DNA of 64,000 bases from NCBI RefSeq assembly GCF_900156875.1, contig NZ_LT707409.1, forward strand, positions 1,143,221 to 1,207,220, read 5' to 3'. The position numbers and the translations under genes were made by a program. This document shows, piece after piece, positions 53,417-63,700 of the stretch. Origin of the DNA: Robertmurraya dakarensis. GTDB taxonomy: Bacteria > Bacillota > Bacilli > Bacillales > Cytobacillaceae. The notes beneath the pieces are model-generated. The model saw nothing but the letters and a program-made list of their open reading frames with translations. It had not been told where the DNA came from and made no database searches. How positions within the stretch are numbered: position 1 is the stretch's first letter; every line of letters begins with the position of its first letter.

Positions 53417-55090
53417 ATGCTTGGTAGAGATCTTGTCTTGAAAGCTTTTCAAAAGTATGAAGTAGAGTATTTGTTTGGAAACCCTGGGACAACTGAATTG
53501 CCGTTGATTGATGGTTTGGTAAACTACCCGGATATTGAATTTGTTGTTTCTCTGCACGAAGATGTTTGTGTAGGGATGGCTGCGGGCTATGCACAAGCAA
53601 CAGGTAAGCCTGGTGTAGTTAACCTCCATGCAGCGCCAGGGCTTGCACATGGAATGGGCAATGTATATGATGCTTTTCGAGCTGGGGTCCCACTTGTTGT
53701 TACGGCCGGACAGCAGGATACTAGATTAGCTATACAGGAACCCGCTCTTTGGGGAGAAATGGTGAGCATGGTAAAGGATTATACAAAATGGAGTTGGGAA
53801 GTTAAAAACGCACAAGAACTACCAACTGTTCTACATCGAGCCTTTAAAGTAGCCATGACCGAGCCAATGGGTCCTGTTTTCCTTTCCTTTCCATCAGATG
53901 TACTTTGGCAAGAGGTTGATGCAGAACCCCTTCCATTAACGGTTGTTCCATCAAACATACGAGGTGACCTAGAAGCAGTTAAACAGGCGTCAAGCTTAAT
54001 TCAAACTGCCAAGAATCCTGTTTTTATTGTAGGGGATCGCATTGCCACGAGTGAGGGTATGGACGAAATGGTTCGGCTTGCTGAATTGACAGGGGCTCCT
54101 GTCTATATTGAGCATCAATGCTCACGGCTAAGCTTCCCTTATAGTCACCCGCAATATGCTGGCAGATGCTTACCGAACGGCCCGTTTTTAGAAGATATCC
54201 TTTCGAAAGCTGATGTCGTTGCGTTTTTTGGCGTTAGCAGTCAGGCACCTCTCCTCTATTTTGATCGACCGATCATCCAACAAGGAACAAAGGTGATCGC
54301 GATTGATAGCGGTGAATGGGAACTTGGCAAGAATATGTACGTAGATGTACCGATTATCTCGAATCCGCGAATAGCTGTTAAAGAAATAACAGATTTCATC
54401 GAGACCAGCGCAAGTCATGAAGACAGGGTTCGTTTTAGCAATTTAAAAGAGCAAACACTGCAGATGAAAAAACAAAGAGATCAATTGCGTTTACAGGAAT
54501 TAGAAGAAACAAAAGGGAATATTCCTCTTTCCCCTGCTGAGGTTATGTATGAATTAAACAAAGCTTTGCCAAGTAATGCTATTATTGTTGACGAATCGGT
54601 TACTTCTGGGAAGTATACACATAGTTACTTGGAATTGAATACGCCAGGCAGTCTCATCGCCTTGAAAGGCGGCGGTCTTGGATATGGGATGCCAGCTTCC
54701 CTCGGCGCGCAGCTGGGACGGCCAGACAAAAGAATCGTCAATGTGATTGGGGATGGGTCTTCCCTTTACTATATTCAATCGTTATGGAACGCTGCTAGAA
54801 ACAAGCTGCCAGTTGTCTTCGTCATCATGAATAATCAGAGCTACATGATTCTAAAAGGTGGAATTCTCAATATTAATGGAGAATCTGCAAAGCACAAAGT
54901 GTTCCCTGGAATGGACTTAAATGAACCGGCCGTAGACTTCGTCAGTGTTGCAAAAGGCTTCGGGATCGATGCTGTGAGGGTTGAAAAGCCCGAAGATCTA
55001 CAGCCTGTTTTTGAGAGAGCTTTTCAAGAGAAAAAACCAATGTTAATAGACGTACTCATTGATTCAACCGTCAAGGTGTTTTTAAAATAA
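53417..55090 (+). CDS. Thiamine diphosphate-dependent decarboxylase, benzoylformate decarboxylase-like
   Basis: 557 residues. Three-domain ThDP enzyme: N-terminal Pyr domain with the catalytic Glu in LHEDVCVGMAAGYAQATG, middle domain, and PP domain with GDGSSLYYIQSLWNAARNKLPVVFVIMNN (GDG-N25-NN cofactor motif). LFGNPGTTELPLIDG is the benzoylformate decarboxylase (MdlC) style start. It probably decarboxylates an aromatic or branched 2-oxo acid. AAGGTG sets ATG 53417; an upstream in-frame GTG at 53405 overlaps the ribosome site. Ends in a terminator, so monocistronic. Confidence 0.9.
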   Translation: MLGRDLVLKAFQKYEVEYLFGNPGTTELPLIDGLVNYPDIEFVVSLHEDVCVGMAAGYAQATGKPGVVNLHAAPGLAHGMGNVYDAFRAGVPLVVTAGQQDTRLAIQEPALWGEMVSMVKDYTKWSWEVKNAQELPTVLHRAFKVAMTEPMGPVFLSFPSDVLWQEVDAEPLPLTVVPSNIRGDLEAVKQASSLIQTAKNPVFIVGDRIATSEGMDEMVRLAELTGAPVYIEHQCSRLSFPYSHPQYAGRCLPNGPFLEDILSKADVVAFFGVSSQAPLLYFDRPIIQQGTKVIAIDSGEWELGKNMYVDVPIISNPRIAVKEITDFIETSASHEDRVRFSNLKEQTLQMKKQRDQLRLQELEETKGNIPLSPAEVMYELNKALPSNAIIVDESVTSGKYTHSYLELNTPGSLIALKGGGLGYGMPASLGAQLGRPDKRIVNVIGDGSSLYYIQSLWNAARNKLPVVFVIMNNQSYMILKGGILNINGESAKHKVFPGMDLNEPAVDFVSVAKGFGIDAVRVEKPEDLQPVFERAFQEKKPMLIDVLIDSTVKVFLK

Positions 55091-55100
55091 ACAATCTTCA

Positions 55101-55150
55101 AAAAAAAAGCCGAATGCCCGTGTATTATCGCGGAAATTCGGCTTTTGTTA
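55101..55150. terminator. Bidirectional terminator
   Basis: 11-bp stem AAAAGCCGAAT / ATTCGGCTTTT with a 19-nt loop, between convergent genes. Confidence 0.8.
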
Positions 55151-55627
55151 TTTGGTCTCTTGTTCTCCCTGCTCTTTATTACGATTGGTTTTAAATATAT
55201 CTTTTGAGACTGCATTTAGTTTATTGACGAACCTGTTAAAGCCAAAGCCAACAAAGAAAGCAAGACTGATCGGTCCATATGGTGTATGCTCAAAATCCGT
55301 AAATTCAATTAAAAAAATCCCGCTTTGAATAAGTGTCACGGCCACAATCGCTGTTCCAGTTGCAAAAATCGGATAAAAAATGTACATGATCCATTCACGA
55401 TAGTTGTCTAATTCATCGTTTACATAATGAGAACAAAACATATATAAATGTCGAAGTGATCCCCCGATCGATCCAGCGAAAAAGTAATACAAAAAGATTT
55501 CAATCTCCGAAATGAACGGAAATGAATTCTCTAAAGCTCCTGTCCATAAGGCGCCGACCGCAAAAAAGCTTCCAAAAAACAACAGGGAAAGGTAGATCAG
55601 AATAACTGCTTTTACCCATGTCTTCAT
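55148..55627 (-). CDS. Four-helix membrane protein, 159 aa
   Basis: Four membrane segments (about 5-28, 42-60, 80-103, 115-135) and a Lys/Glu-rich tail. Conserved-looking loop SLRHLYMFCSHYV. Family not recognised, though small membrane proteins of this plan are common in Bacillaceae. GGGGGTG precedes the ATG. No operon partner. Confidence 0.7.
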   Translation of the reverse strand: MKTWVKAVILIYLSLLFFGSFFAVGALWTGALENSFPFISEIEIFLYYFFAGSIGGSLRHLYMFCSHYVNDELDNYREWIMYIFYPIFATGTAIVAVTLIQSGIFLIEFTDFEHTPYGPISLAFFVGFGFNRFVNKLNAVSKDIFKTNRNKEQGEQETK

Positions 55628-55832
55628 GAGAACACCCCCGCGCTATTACATTATCCTATGAGGCCCTAACAGGTCATGTTCCTCTTTTTGATTAACAAAA
55701 CTTTCCAATTTACTAGATTTGTTATCTCTATGTAATAAAACTGTAATACTATTCTATTTAAGTTCTTCATAGAAATGGATTTAGATAAGAGATTCACAAT
55801 CGTAAAACTAAATTCACTAGGAGGACTACCAC

Positions 55833-56852
55833 TTGAAAAATCTATTAGCTGCACTAGCATTACTAGCACCGTTCATTTTCGGATCAATCGCTTTTGCTTA
55901 TAACATTGAAGAAGGTTTAAAATCAGAAAATCCTAAAGAAGAAAAGGTAACATCACAAGCCATCTCAGGCTCCAAATTAGAAACTCATAATCTCGACTTG
56001 ACTGCCCCCGGCCAATTTTTACATATAAATAAGGCAATACAAGCTATCGAGACAAGCAACCCTCAAATTGATAGCAGCAATGTTGCTTCTATTTCAAATC
56101 ATAGCCTTAAATTAGCGACGAGTCCCGCGTTGGACAAGAATGATGTGCTAATGAGCACCATAACTGAGAAAAATATGATTGAGGCAAATAATTCTCTTGA
56201 AATAAATTCTAATAGCATTACGGAGGCAGATAACGCTGAGGACGCAACTGACGATGCTGTTTCGACAACTACTGTTGAAACAACGAACACTTTAGAGACA
56301 ACGACCGCCGCATATGAATCTGATAGACCAGAACAGACCGATACCAGCATCGAATCTGATAACATAGCAGAACCAGCTGTCGATACTAAATCTAGAAACG
56401 TCGAAGAGGCTGCTGAAACGGTTGAAGAAACAGTTGAAGAAACGGTTGAGCCTCAACCAGCACAAGCAGAAAATCAGTTTGGTGTCGAAGATTTTACTAA
56501 CAATGAAATAGATTTACTTGCTAGATTGGTAAGAGCTGAAGCGCAGACAGAACCTTTAGAAGGAAAAATCGCTGTAGCTTGTGTGGTGCTGAACAGAGTC
56601 AAGAGCTCACAATTTCCAGACACAATCAAAGGAGTCATTTATCAGCCGCGACAATTCCAGCCGGTTTCCAATAACCAAATTAATACACCAGCTGATGCGG
56701 AATCCATTGAAGCTGTAGAAGCTGCGTTAACAGATCATAATCATATTGCTGAAGATTCCTTATTCTTCTACAACCCCGATATTGCAACAAGCCGCTGGTT
56801 AGATTCGAGAGAAACTACTGTTGTAATTGGACAACATGTCTTCAAAAAATAA
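55833..56852 (+). CDS. Cell wall hydrolase, SleB/CwlJ (Hydrolase_2) type
   Basis: 339 residues from TTG 55833 behind AGGAGGA. Signal peptide (1-22, ending AFA), a long low-complexity Glu/Thr/Ala region (30-215) with VEETVEE repeats, then the Hydrolase_2 domain: LLARLVRAEAQTEPLEGKIAVACVVLNRVKSSQFPDTIKGVIYQPRQFQP, with the catalytic Glu in RAEA. SleB-type enzymes cleave cortex or wall glycan. The long disordered part suggests anchoring in or reaching through the wall. No PG-binding domain seen. Confidence 0.87.
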   Translation: MKNLLAALALLAPFIFGSIAFAYNIEEGLKSENPKEEKVTSQAISGSKLETHNLDLTAPGQFLHINKAIQAIETSNPQIDSSNVASISNHSLKLATSPALDKNDVLMSTITEKNMIEANNSLEINSNSITEADNAEDATDDAVSTTTVETTNTLETTTAAYESDRPEQTDTSIESDNIAEPAVDTKSRNVEEAAETVEETVEETVEPQPAQAENQFGVEDFTNNEIDLLARLVRAEAQTEPLEGKIAVACVVLNRVKSSQFPDTIKGVIYQPRQFQPVSNNQINTPADAESIEAVEAALTDHNHIAEDSLFFYNPDIATSRWLDSRETTVVIGQHVFKK

Positions 56853-57093
56853 ACAAATAGGGTGTGCTCATTAGTGGATTTAAAAATCCCTGCTGATGGG
56901 TACACCTTTTTCAATTCTCTGGTACAAGCCCTCCCTCTACCTGTTCTCTCCCATAACGCACCCCTAAATCCATTAACTTTAATAATATGTTCAGACACCT
57001 CCTATTAAAAATGAAGATTTTGTGGAATTTCATTGAATTTTCACTAGTTCCGTAGTACCGTTAGTCTTGAATACGTTAAGGAGATGAAAACCG

Positions 57094-57990
57094 ATGTCAA
57101 AAGCATACATAATGGCGTTCGTCACCGTCATTATATGGGGATCTACCTTTGCTGCCATTCGTGCAAGCCTACATGGCGGTTATGAGCCTGGTCACCTCGT
57201 ACTCGTCCGGTATTTAATAGCATCTGCTATATTTATCGTATATGCCCTTTTGCCAGGTGTTCGTTTCCAATTGCCGAAAAAAAAGGATCTGTTAAAAATC
57301 ATCCTTCTCGGATGGATCGGAATCAGCGTCTATCATATAGGAGTTACGTTTGGCGAACAAACGATTTCAGCAGGTACGGCCGGAATGCTGATAGGTTCAG
57401 CGCCCGTTTTCACAGCGATCATTGCAGTTCTTGTATTAAAAGAACGTCTGGATTTTCAAGGCTGGGCAGGACTTTTCATTGGATTTATTGGAATTGTCAT
57501 CATCACATTAGGAACATCAGATTCTTCCTTTTCCATATCAAAAGGAGCGATGCTCGTGCTCATGTCTGCTGTAGCTACGTCAATCTTTTTTGTTTTTCAA
57601 AAGCCTTTATTTAAACGATATTCTCCAATCGAATTAACGGCTTATTTTACTTGGGCCGGCACACTGCCGTTTTTCTTTTTTGCACCAGGAACACTGGAGA
57701 CAATCCAACACGCTAACCTGGAAGCAAATTTATCAGCACTATATGTGGGAATTTTTCCAGCAGCGATTGCCTATGTCACCTGGGCTATTGCTCTATCATT
57801 AGGAAATGCCAGCTCGATTTCGAGTGTTTTGTACATTGAACCGGTAATTGCCATTGTCGTGTCATGGCTTTGGCTTCGAGAGCTGCCTAGTACACTTTCA
57901 CTCATTGGAGGAATCATAACTATCTCTGGAGTGCTGGTTGTGAATGGAGTCGGAAAACAGCGTCGTCATGCAGCAACAAAAAGCATGTAG
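57094..57990 (+). CDS. EamA/DMT family transporter
   Basis: 298 residues, ten membrane helices in two EamA repeats (about 5-140 and 152-287). The family start IIWGSTFAAIRASLHGGYEPGHLVLVRYLIA and second-half LYIEPVIAIVVSWLWLRELP are clear. Exporters of metabolites or amino acids; substrate unknown. AAGGAGATG precedes the ATG. Followed by a strong terminator. Confidence 0.88.
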   Translation: MSKAYIMAFVTVIIWGSTFAAIRASLHGGYEPGHLVLVRYLIASAIFIVYALLPGVRFQLPKKKDLLKIILLGWIGISVYHIGVTFGEQTISAGTAGMLIGSAPVFTAIIAVLVLKERLDFQGWAGLFIGFIGIVIITLGTSDSSFSISKGAMLVLMSAVATSIFFVFQKPLFKRYSPIELTAYFTWAGTLPFFFFAPGTLETIQHANLEANLSALYVGIFPAAIAYVTWAIALSLGNASSISSVLYIEPVIAIVVSWLWLRELPSTLSLIGGIITISGVLVVNGVGKQRRHAATKSM

Positions 57991-58058
57991 AAAAAGAGCC
58001 TGATTACTTCCCTATTTCTTTTTGAAAAAAGGGAAAAATCAGGCTCTTTTTCTATTAT
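57985..58058. terminator. Long terminator after the EamA gene
   Basis: 15-bp stem AAAAAGAGCCTGATT / AATCAGGCTCTTTTT enclosing a second small hairpin, then T-run. Confidence 0.8.
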
Positions 58059-58081
58059 GAGTTGACATAAGCTTGTCTACT

Positions 58082-58900
58082 CTATGAATTGACTACTTTA
58101 TTTACCACTTCCGTTACGGAGGCTCTTGACATCTTCTCTTTTCCTTCTTTTAACGCTTTGAGAGTGGCAAATGCAAGCTCTAGCGGAATGCTGCAAAATG
58201 TACGAATTTCATTTGAGGTGATATCATTCAGATAAATTTTAGCTAATGCCAGATTCTTCTCTGCGTATTGAAACATATCCTCAAGCGTCCAACCTTCAGG
58301 GAAAAAGCTGACCCCGCGTACCCCATCTTCTTTATAGTTACGCAGGATATTTACAGACTGCAGACCGCGGCCAAATGCAATCGCGAGTTTCTTGTCTGTA
58401 TCTGTACCATCATACCACTTCCAGATGTCTGTCAGCATTACTCCCACTAATCCAGCAACGTAGTATGTATAATCGTCCAGATCCTTCTCATCCTTGATCT
58501 TCCACTCTTTTTCCGCCCAATATGCCATTCCTTCCGCCATCGTAGAGGTAGCCTGCAGGACATTATCAGTTATGTCTGTCGGACATAGTTTAATCCAATC
58601 AGCGAGTCGCAGTGAGACTTCTGGCAGCTGTGCTTTATAAGGGAGGAGAACTTTTTCCAGATCCTCTTCACGAAAGGCCGTTTGCAGAAGTTGACTGACC
58701 GACAGCAGTAAATCATTTTTCGTTTTCAACGGGAGCTGAGGATGGTCCTCAATTTCATCAATTGCCCTCATGCATAAATAGGCCGATGCCACGGTCTCTT
58801 TTAACTTTTCTGGCAAAAGATTAATTGGGATAAAAAATGTCCGGCTTGTCTCCTTTAAGACGTCCATTGCTTCCTTATGCAAATTGTCTCTATCACTCAT
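58082..58900 (-). CDS. Squalene/phytoene synthase family protein (YisP-like)
   Basis: 272 residues, all-helical trans-isoprenyl synthase fold. The first Asp-rich motif is RAIDEIEDHP and the second NILRNYKEDGVRG; both are less acidic than in true squalene synthases (DxxxD at both). B. subtilis YisP, which resembles this, makes farnesol from farnesyl diphosphate and affects membrane microdomains. Activity here is inferred. No carotenoid or hopanoid genes are nearby. Confidence 0.8.
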   Translation of the reverse strand: MSDRDNLHKEAMDVLKETSRTFFIPINLLPEKLKETVASAYLCMRAIDEIEDHPQLPLKTKNDLLLSVSQLLQTAFREEDLEKVLLPYKAQLPEVSLRLADWIKLCPTDITDNVLQATSTMAEGMAYWAEKEWKIKDEKDLDDYTYYVAGLVGVMLTDIWKWYDGTDTDKKLAIAFGRGLQSVNILRNYKEDGVRGVSFFPEGWTLEDMFQYAEKNLALAKIYLNDITSNEIRTFCSIPLELAFATLKALKEGKEKMSRASVTEVVNKVVNS

Positions 58901-59023
58901 TTGTTGTTATCTCCCTTAATTTTGATCTTTTCTTTATACTAAAAGGTAACATACTTTTAAAGGCTTTGGCAAAGTATACACCCTGCTAAATTTCAAGGTC
59001 TGACCGCAAACAGGAGTTATGTA

Positions 59024-59089
59024 ATGAATGCAATAATGTCTTTTGTGCCTTTTGGTTTAGGAAACATGAACCTCTATTTAGTAAATTAG
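59024..59089 (+). CDS. Possible 21-aa peptide upstream of the fumarase/aspartase gene
   Basis: AGGAG followed at 7 nt by ATG; frame MNAIMSFVPFGLGNMNLYLV then N and TAG. The surrounding 58901-59235 interval otherwise shows only AT-rich promoter-like DNA. Could be a leader peptide or chance. Confidence 0.2.
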   Translation: MNAIMSFVPFGLGNMNLYLVN

Positions 59090-59234
59090 AATGATGGATC
59101 TATGTTATTTTGCGAGAAAGCATATAGTTACTTTTTTCTAGATGAGATTACGAGAGGAAAATCCTTAATATTCCAAAATAACAAGGGTTACAATAAATAT
59201 AATCATTAATCAATGGGTTATAAAGGAGAAAAAT

Positions 59235-60620
59235 ATGACATCTTCCGGACAATACCGTAGAGATACAGATACTTTAGGAGAAGTAATGATCCCTAGATAC
59301 GCCTATTATGGCGCCGAAACACAGCGGGCTGTTGAAAATTTTCAAATCAGTGGAATCGTGCTGCCAAGAACTTTTATTAAAGCGCATGGAATCATTAAGT
59401 CTTCTGCTGCTCTCATAAACATGGAGCTAGGAAAACTTTCACAAGATATAGGACAAGCGATTATTCAAGCGTCTGAGGAGGTTATTCAAGGTAAATGGGA
59501 TGACCATTTTGTTGTCGATGTCTATCAAGCAGGAGCGGGCACTTCACAAAATATGAACGCCAATGAAATCATTGCAAATCGAGCATCGGAAATCCTGACG
59601 GGTCGAATAGAGTCTAATAAGATTAACCCGCATGATCATGTGAACCAGTCGCAATCAACGAATGACACCTTTCCATCTGCACTTAATATGGCTGCGGCAG
59701 AAAATTTGGTGCAGCGTCTCCTTCCTGCGGTAAACAAATTGCAGCAAGCGCTGGAACAGAAATCTCAGGAATTTATGCCAATTTTAAAAAGCGGCCGGAC
59801 TCATTTACATGATGCGGTTCCAATGCGGCTAGGACAGGAATTCTCTGGTTATGCTGGGACCATTCAGAACGCTTATCATCAAATCGAAAATTCTCTTGAT
59901 CTGCTTTATGAGATTGGGTTAGGTGGAAATGCGATCGGAACGGTTAATAATACACACCCTCAATATTCAGAGAAGGTGATTGCTGAAATTGCTAGACGAA
60001 CGAACCTTCCTTTCCGGCAGCCAAAGAATCTCTTTAGTTTCATGCAAAACCGTAATGCAGCGTTTCAGACGATGGCGTCCTTAAAGGATTTGGCCATTCA
60101 TTTAATTAAAATCACGAGCGATCTGCGCTTATTAAGCTCTGGTCCGAGAACGGGATTATCGGAAATCACTCTCCCTTCTGTTCAGCCAGGCTCAACGATC
60201 ATGCCCGGGAAGGTGAATCCTGCGATACTAGAAATGACGCATATGGTGTGCTGCCGAGTAATCGGGAATGAATCAGCAATGGCTGCAGCTGGCATGGCCG
60301 GACAGTTAGAGATCAACGTAATGATGCCGTTCATCGCCTACACCCTGCTAGAATCGATTGAATTGCTTTCAAACTCACTAGAAACATTGGTGAGTAAGTG
60401 TATTAATGGGATTGGAGTTAATGAAGAAAACTGCCGAAATTGGATGGAGTCGAGCCTTTCTTTAGTGACGGGGTTAAGTCCGCTTCTCGGCTATGACCTT
60501 GCAGCGCAGATTGGTAAGGAAGCGGATGAGCAAAACAAGCCGATAAAGGAAATACTTCTCGAAAAAGGGCTATTAAATCCGCAAACGGAGAAAGCACTTG
60601 AGCCGGAAGGATTGTTATAG
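59235..60620 (+). CDS. Class II fumarase / aspartase family lyase
   Basis: 461 residues. Superfamily signature GSTIMPGKVNPAILEM near 318-333, GRTHLHDAVPMRLGQEFSGY near 190, NQSQSTNDTFPSA near 137. The enzyme eliminates across C2-C3 of a succinate derivative to make fumarate, or hydrates fumarate. THLHDA is fumarase-like, whereas the C-terminal half (GQLEINVMMPFIAYTLLESIELL, KCINGIGVNEENCR) is more aspartase-like, so the choice between the two is open. AAAGGAGAA precedes the ATG. Array 3 starts about 95 bp after the stop. Confidence 0.85.
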   Translation: MTSSGQYRRDTDTLGEVMIPRYAYYGAETQRAVENFQISGIVLPRTFIKAHGIIKSSAALINMELGKLSQDIGQAIIQASEEVIQGKWDDHFVVDVYQAGAGTSQNMNANEIIANRASEILTGRIESNKINPHDHVNQSQSTNDTFPSALNMAAAENLVQRLLPAVNKLQQALEQKSQEFMPILKSGRTHLHDAVPMRLGQEFSGYAGTIQNAYHQIENSLDLLYEIGLGGNAIGTVNNTHPQYSEKVIAEIARRTNLPFRQPKNLFSFMQNRNAAFQTMASLKDLAIHLIKITSDLRLLSSGPRTGLSEITLPSVQPGSTIMPGKVNPAILEMTHMVCCRVIGNESAMAAAGMAGQLEINVMMPFIAYTLLESIELLSNSLETLVSKCINGIGVNEENCRNWMESSLSLVTGLSPLLGYDLAAQIGKEADEQNKPIKEILLEKGLLNPQTEKALEPEGLL

Positions 60621-60714
60621 GATTGACTATTGGATGTGATTTTGACTATGAAATAGGAACAATCGTGTCCGATGCAAAGTGATTTTAAGGTTCACTTCTG
60701 GAGTATCGGGAATG

Positions 60715-63700
60715 CATCTTCATGACAGGGATGAAAACCATTTTCTCTTCCGGAACAAGGAGAAACGGTCTTCATGACAGCAATGAAAACCATTTTCTCT
60801 CACGAACAAGGGAAAACGGTCTTCATGACGGCGATGAAAGCCATTTTCTCTTCCGGAACAAGGGAAAACGGTCTTCATGACAGGGATGAAAACCATTTTC
60901 TCTTTCGGAACAAGGAGAAACGGTCTTCATGACGGCGATGAAAACCATCTTCTCTTCCGGAACAAGGAGAAACGGTTTTCATGACGGCGATGAAAGCCAT
61001 TTTCTCTTCTGGAACAAGGAGAAACGGTCTTCATGACGGCGATGAAAACCATCTTCTCTTCCGGAACAAGGAGAAACGGTCTTCATGACAGCAATGAAAA
61101 CCATTTTCTCTCACGAACAAGGGAAAACGGTCTTCATGACAGGGATGAAAACCATTTTCTCTTTCGGAACAAGGAGAAACGGTCTTCACGCCGGCGATGA
61201 AAACCATTTTCTCTTCCGGAACAAGGAGAAACGGTCTTCATGACGGCGATGAAAACCATTTTCTCTTCCGGAACAAGGAGAAACGGTCTTCATGACAGCA
61301 ATGAAAACCATTTTCTCTCACGAACAAGGGAAAACGGTCTTCATGACGGCGATGAAAGCCATTTTCTCTTCCGGAACAAGGGAAAACGGTCTTCATGACA
61401 GGGATGAAAACCATTTTCTCTTTCGGAACAAGGAGAAACGGTCTTCATGACGGCGATGAAAACCATCTTCTCTTCCGGAACAAGGAGAAACGGTTTTCAT
61501 GACGGCGATGAAAGCCATTTTCTCTTCTGGAACAAGGAGAAACGGTCTTCATGACGGCGATGAAAACCATCTTCTCTTCCGGAACAAGGAGAAACGGTCT
61601 TCATGACAGCAATGAAAACCATTTTCTCTCACGAACAAGGGAAAACGGTCTTCATGACAGGGATGAAAACCATTTTCTCTTTCGGAACAAGGAGAAACGG
61701 TCTTCACGCCGGCGATGAAAACCATTTTCTCTTCCGGAACAAGGAGAAACGGTCTTCATGACGGCGATGAAAACCATTTTCTCTTCCGGAACAAGGAGAA
61801 ACGGTCTTCATGACAGCAATGAAAACCATTTTCTCTCACGAACAAGGGAAAACGGTCTTCATGACGGCGATGAAAGCCATTTTCTCTTCCGGAACAAGGG
61901 AAAACGGTCTTCATGACAGGGATGAAAACCATTTTCTCTTTCGGAACAAGGAGAAACGGTCTTCATGACGGCGATGAAAACCATCTTCTCTTCCGGAACA
62001 AGGAGAAACGGTTTTCATGACGGCGATGAAAGCCATTTTCTCTTCTGGAACAAGGAGAAACGGTCTTCATGACGGCGATGAAAACCATCTTCTCTTCCGG
62101 AACAAGGAGAAACGGTCTTCATGACAGCAATGAAAACCATTTTCTCTCACGAACAAGGGAAAACGGTCTTCATGACAGGGATGAAAACCATTTTCTCTTT
62201 CGGAACAAGGAGAAACGGTCTTCACGCCGGCGATGAAAACCATTTTCTCTTCCGGAACAAGGAGAAACGGTCTTCATGACGGCGATGAAAACCATTTTCT
62301 CTTCCGGAACAAGGAGAAACGGTCTTCATGACAGCAATGAAAACCATTTTCTCTCACGAACAAGGGAAAACGGTCTTCATGACGGCGATGAAAGCCATTT
62401 TCTCTTCCGGAACAAGGGAAAACGGTCTTCATGACAGGGATGAAAACCATTTTCTCTTTCGGAACAAGGAGAAACGGTCTTCATGACGGCGATGAAAACC
62501 ATCTTCTCTTCCGGAACAAGGAGAAACGGTTTTCATGACGGCGATGAAAGCCATTTTCTCTTCTGGAACAAGGAGAAACGGTCTTCATGACGGCGATGAA
62601 AACCATCTTCTCTTCCGGAACAAGGAGAAACGGTCTTCATGACAGCAATGAAAACCATTTTCTCTCACGAACAAGGGAAAACGGTCTTCATGACAGGGAT
62701 GAAAACCATTTTCTCTTTCGGAACAAGGAGAAACGGTCTTCACGCCGGCGATGAAAACCATTTTCTCTTCCGGAACAAGGAGAAACGGTCTTCATGACGG
62801 CGATGAAAACCATTTTCTCTTCCGGAACAAGGAGAAACGGTCTTCATGACAGCAATGAAAACCATTTTCTCTCACGAACAAGGGAAAACGGTCTTCATGA
62901 CGGCGATGAAAGCCATTTTCTCTTCCGGAACAAGGGAAAACGGTCTTCATGACAGGGATGAAAACCATTTTCTCTTTCGGAACAAGGAGAAACGGTCTTC
63001 ATGACGGCGATGAAAACCATCTTCTCTTCCGGAACAAGGAGAAACGGTTTTCATGACGGCGATGAAAGCCATTTTCTCTTCTGGAACAAGGAGAAACGGT
63101 CTTCATGACGGCGATGAAAACCATCTTCTCTTCCGGAACAAGGAGAAACGGTCTTCATGACAGCAATGAAAACCATTTTCTCTCACGAACAAGGGAAAAC
63201 GGTCTTCATGACAGGGATGAAAACCATTTTCTCTTTCGGAACAAGGAGAAACGGTCTTCACGCCGGCGATGAAAACCATTTTCTCTTCCGGAACAAGGAG
63301 AAACGGTCTTCATGACGGCGATGAAAACCATTTTCTCTTCCGGAACAAGGAGAAACGGTCTTCATGACAGCAATGAAAACCATTTTCTCTCACGAACAAG
63401 GGAAAACGGTCTTCATGACGGCGATGAAAGCCATTTTCTCTTCCGGAACAAGGGAAAACGGTCTTCATGACAGGGATGAAAACCATTTTCTCTTTCGGAA
63501 CAAGGAGAAACGGTCTTCATGACGGCGATGAAAACCATCTTCTCTTCCGGAACAAGGAGAAACGGTTTTCATGACGGCGATGAAAGCCATTTTCTCTTCT
63601 GGAACAAGGAGAAACGGTCTTCATGACGGCGATGAAAACCATCTTCTCTTCCGGAACAAGGAGAAACGGTCTTCATGACAGCAATGAAAACCATTTTCTC

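Noticed and set aside
55666..55869. 67-aa - strand frame before the SleB-like gene
   Set aside because: Low-complexity translation of AT-rich promoter DNA with no ribosome site, overlapping the start of the real + strand gene.
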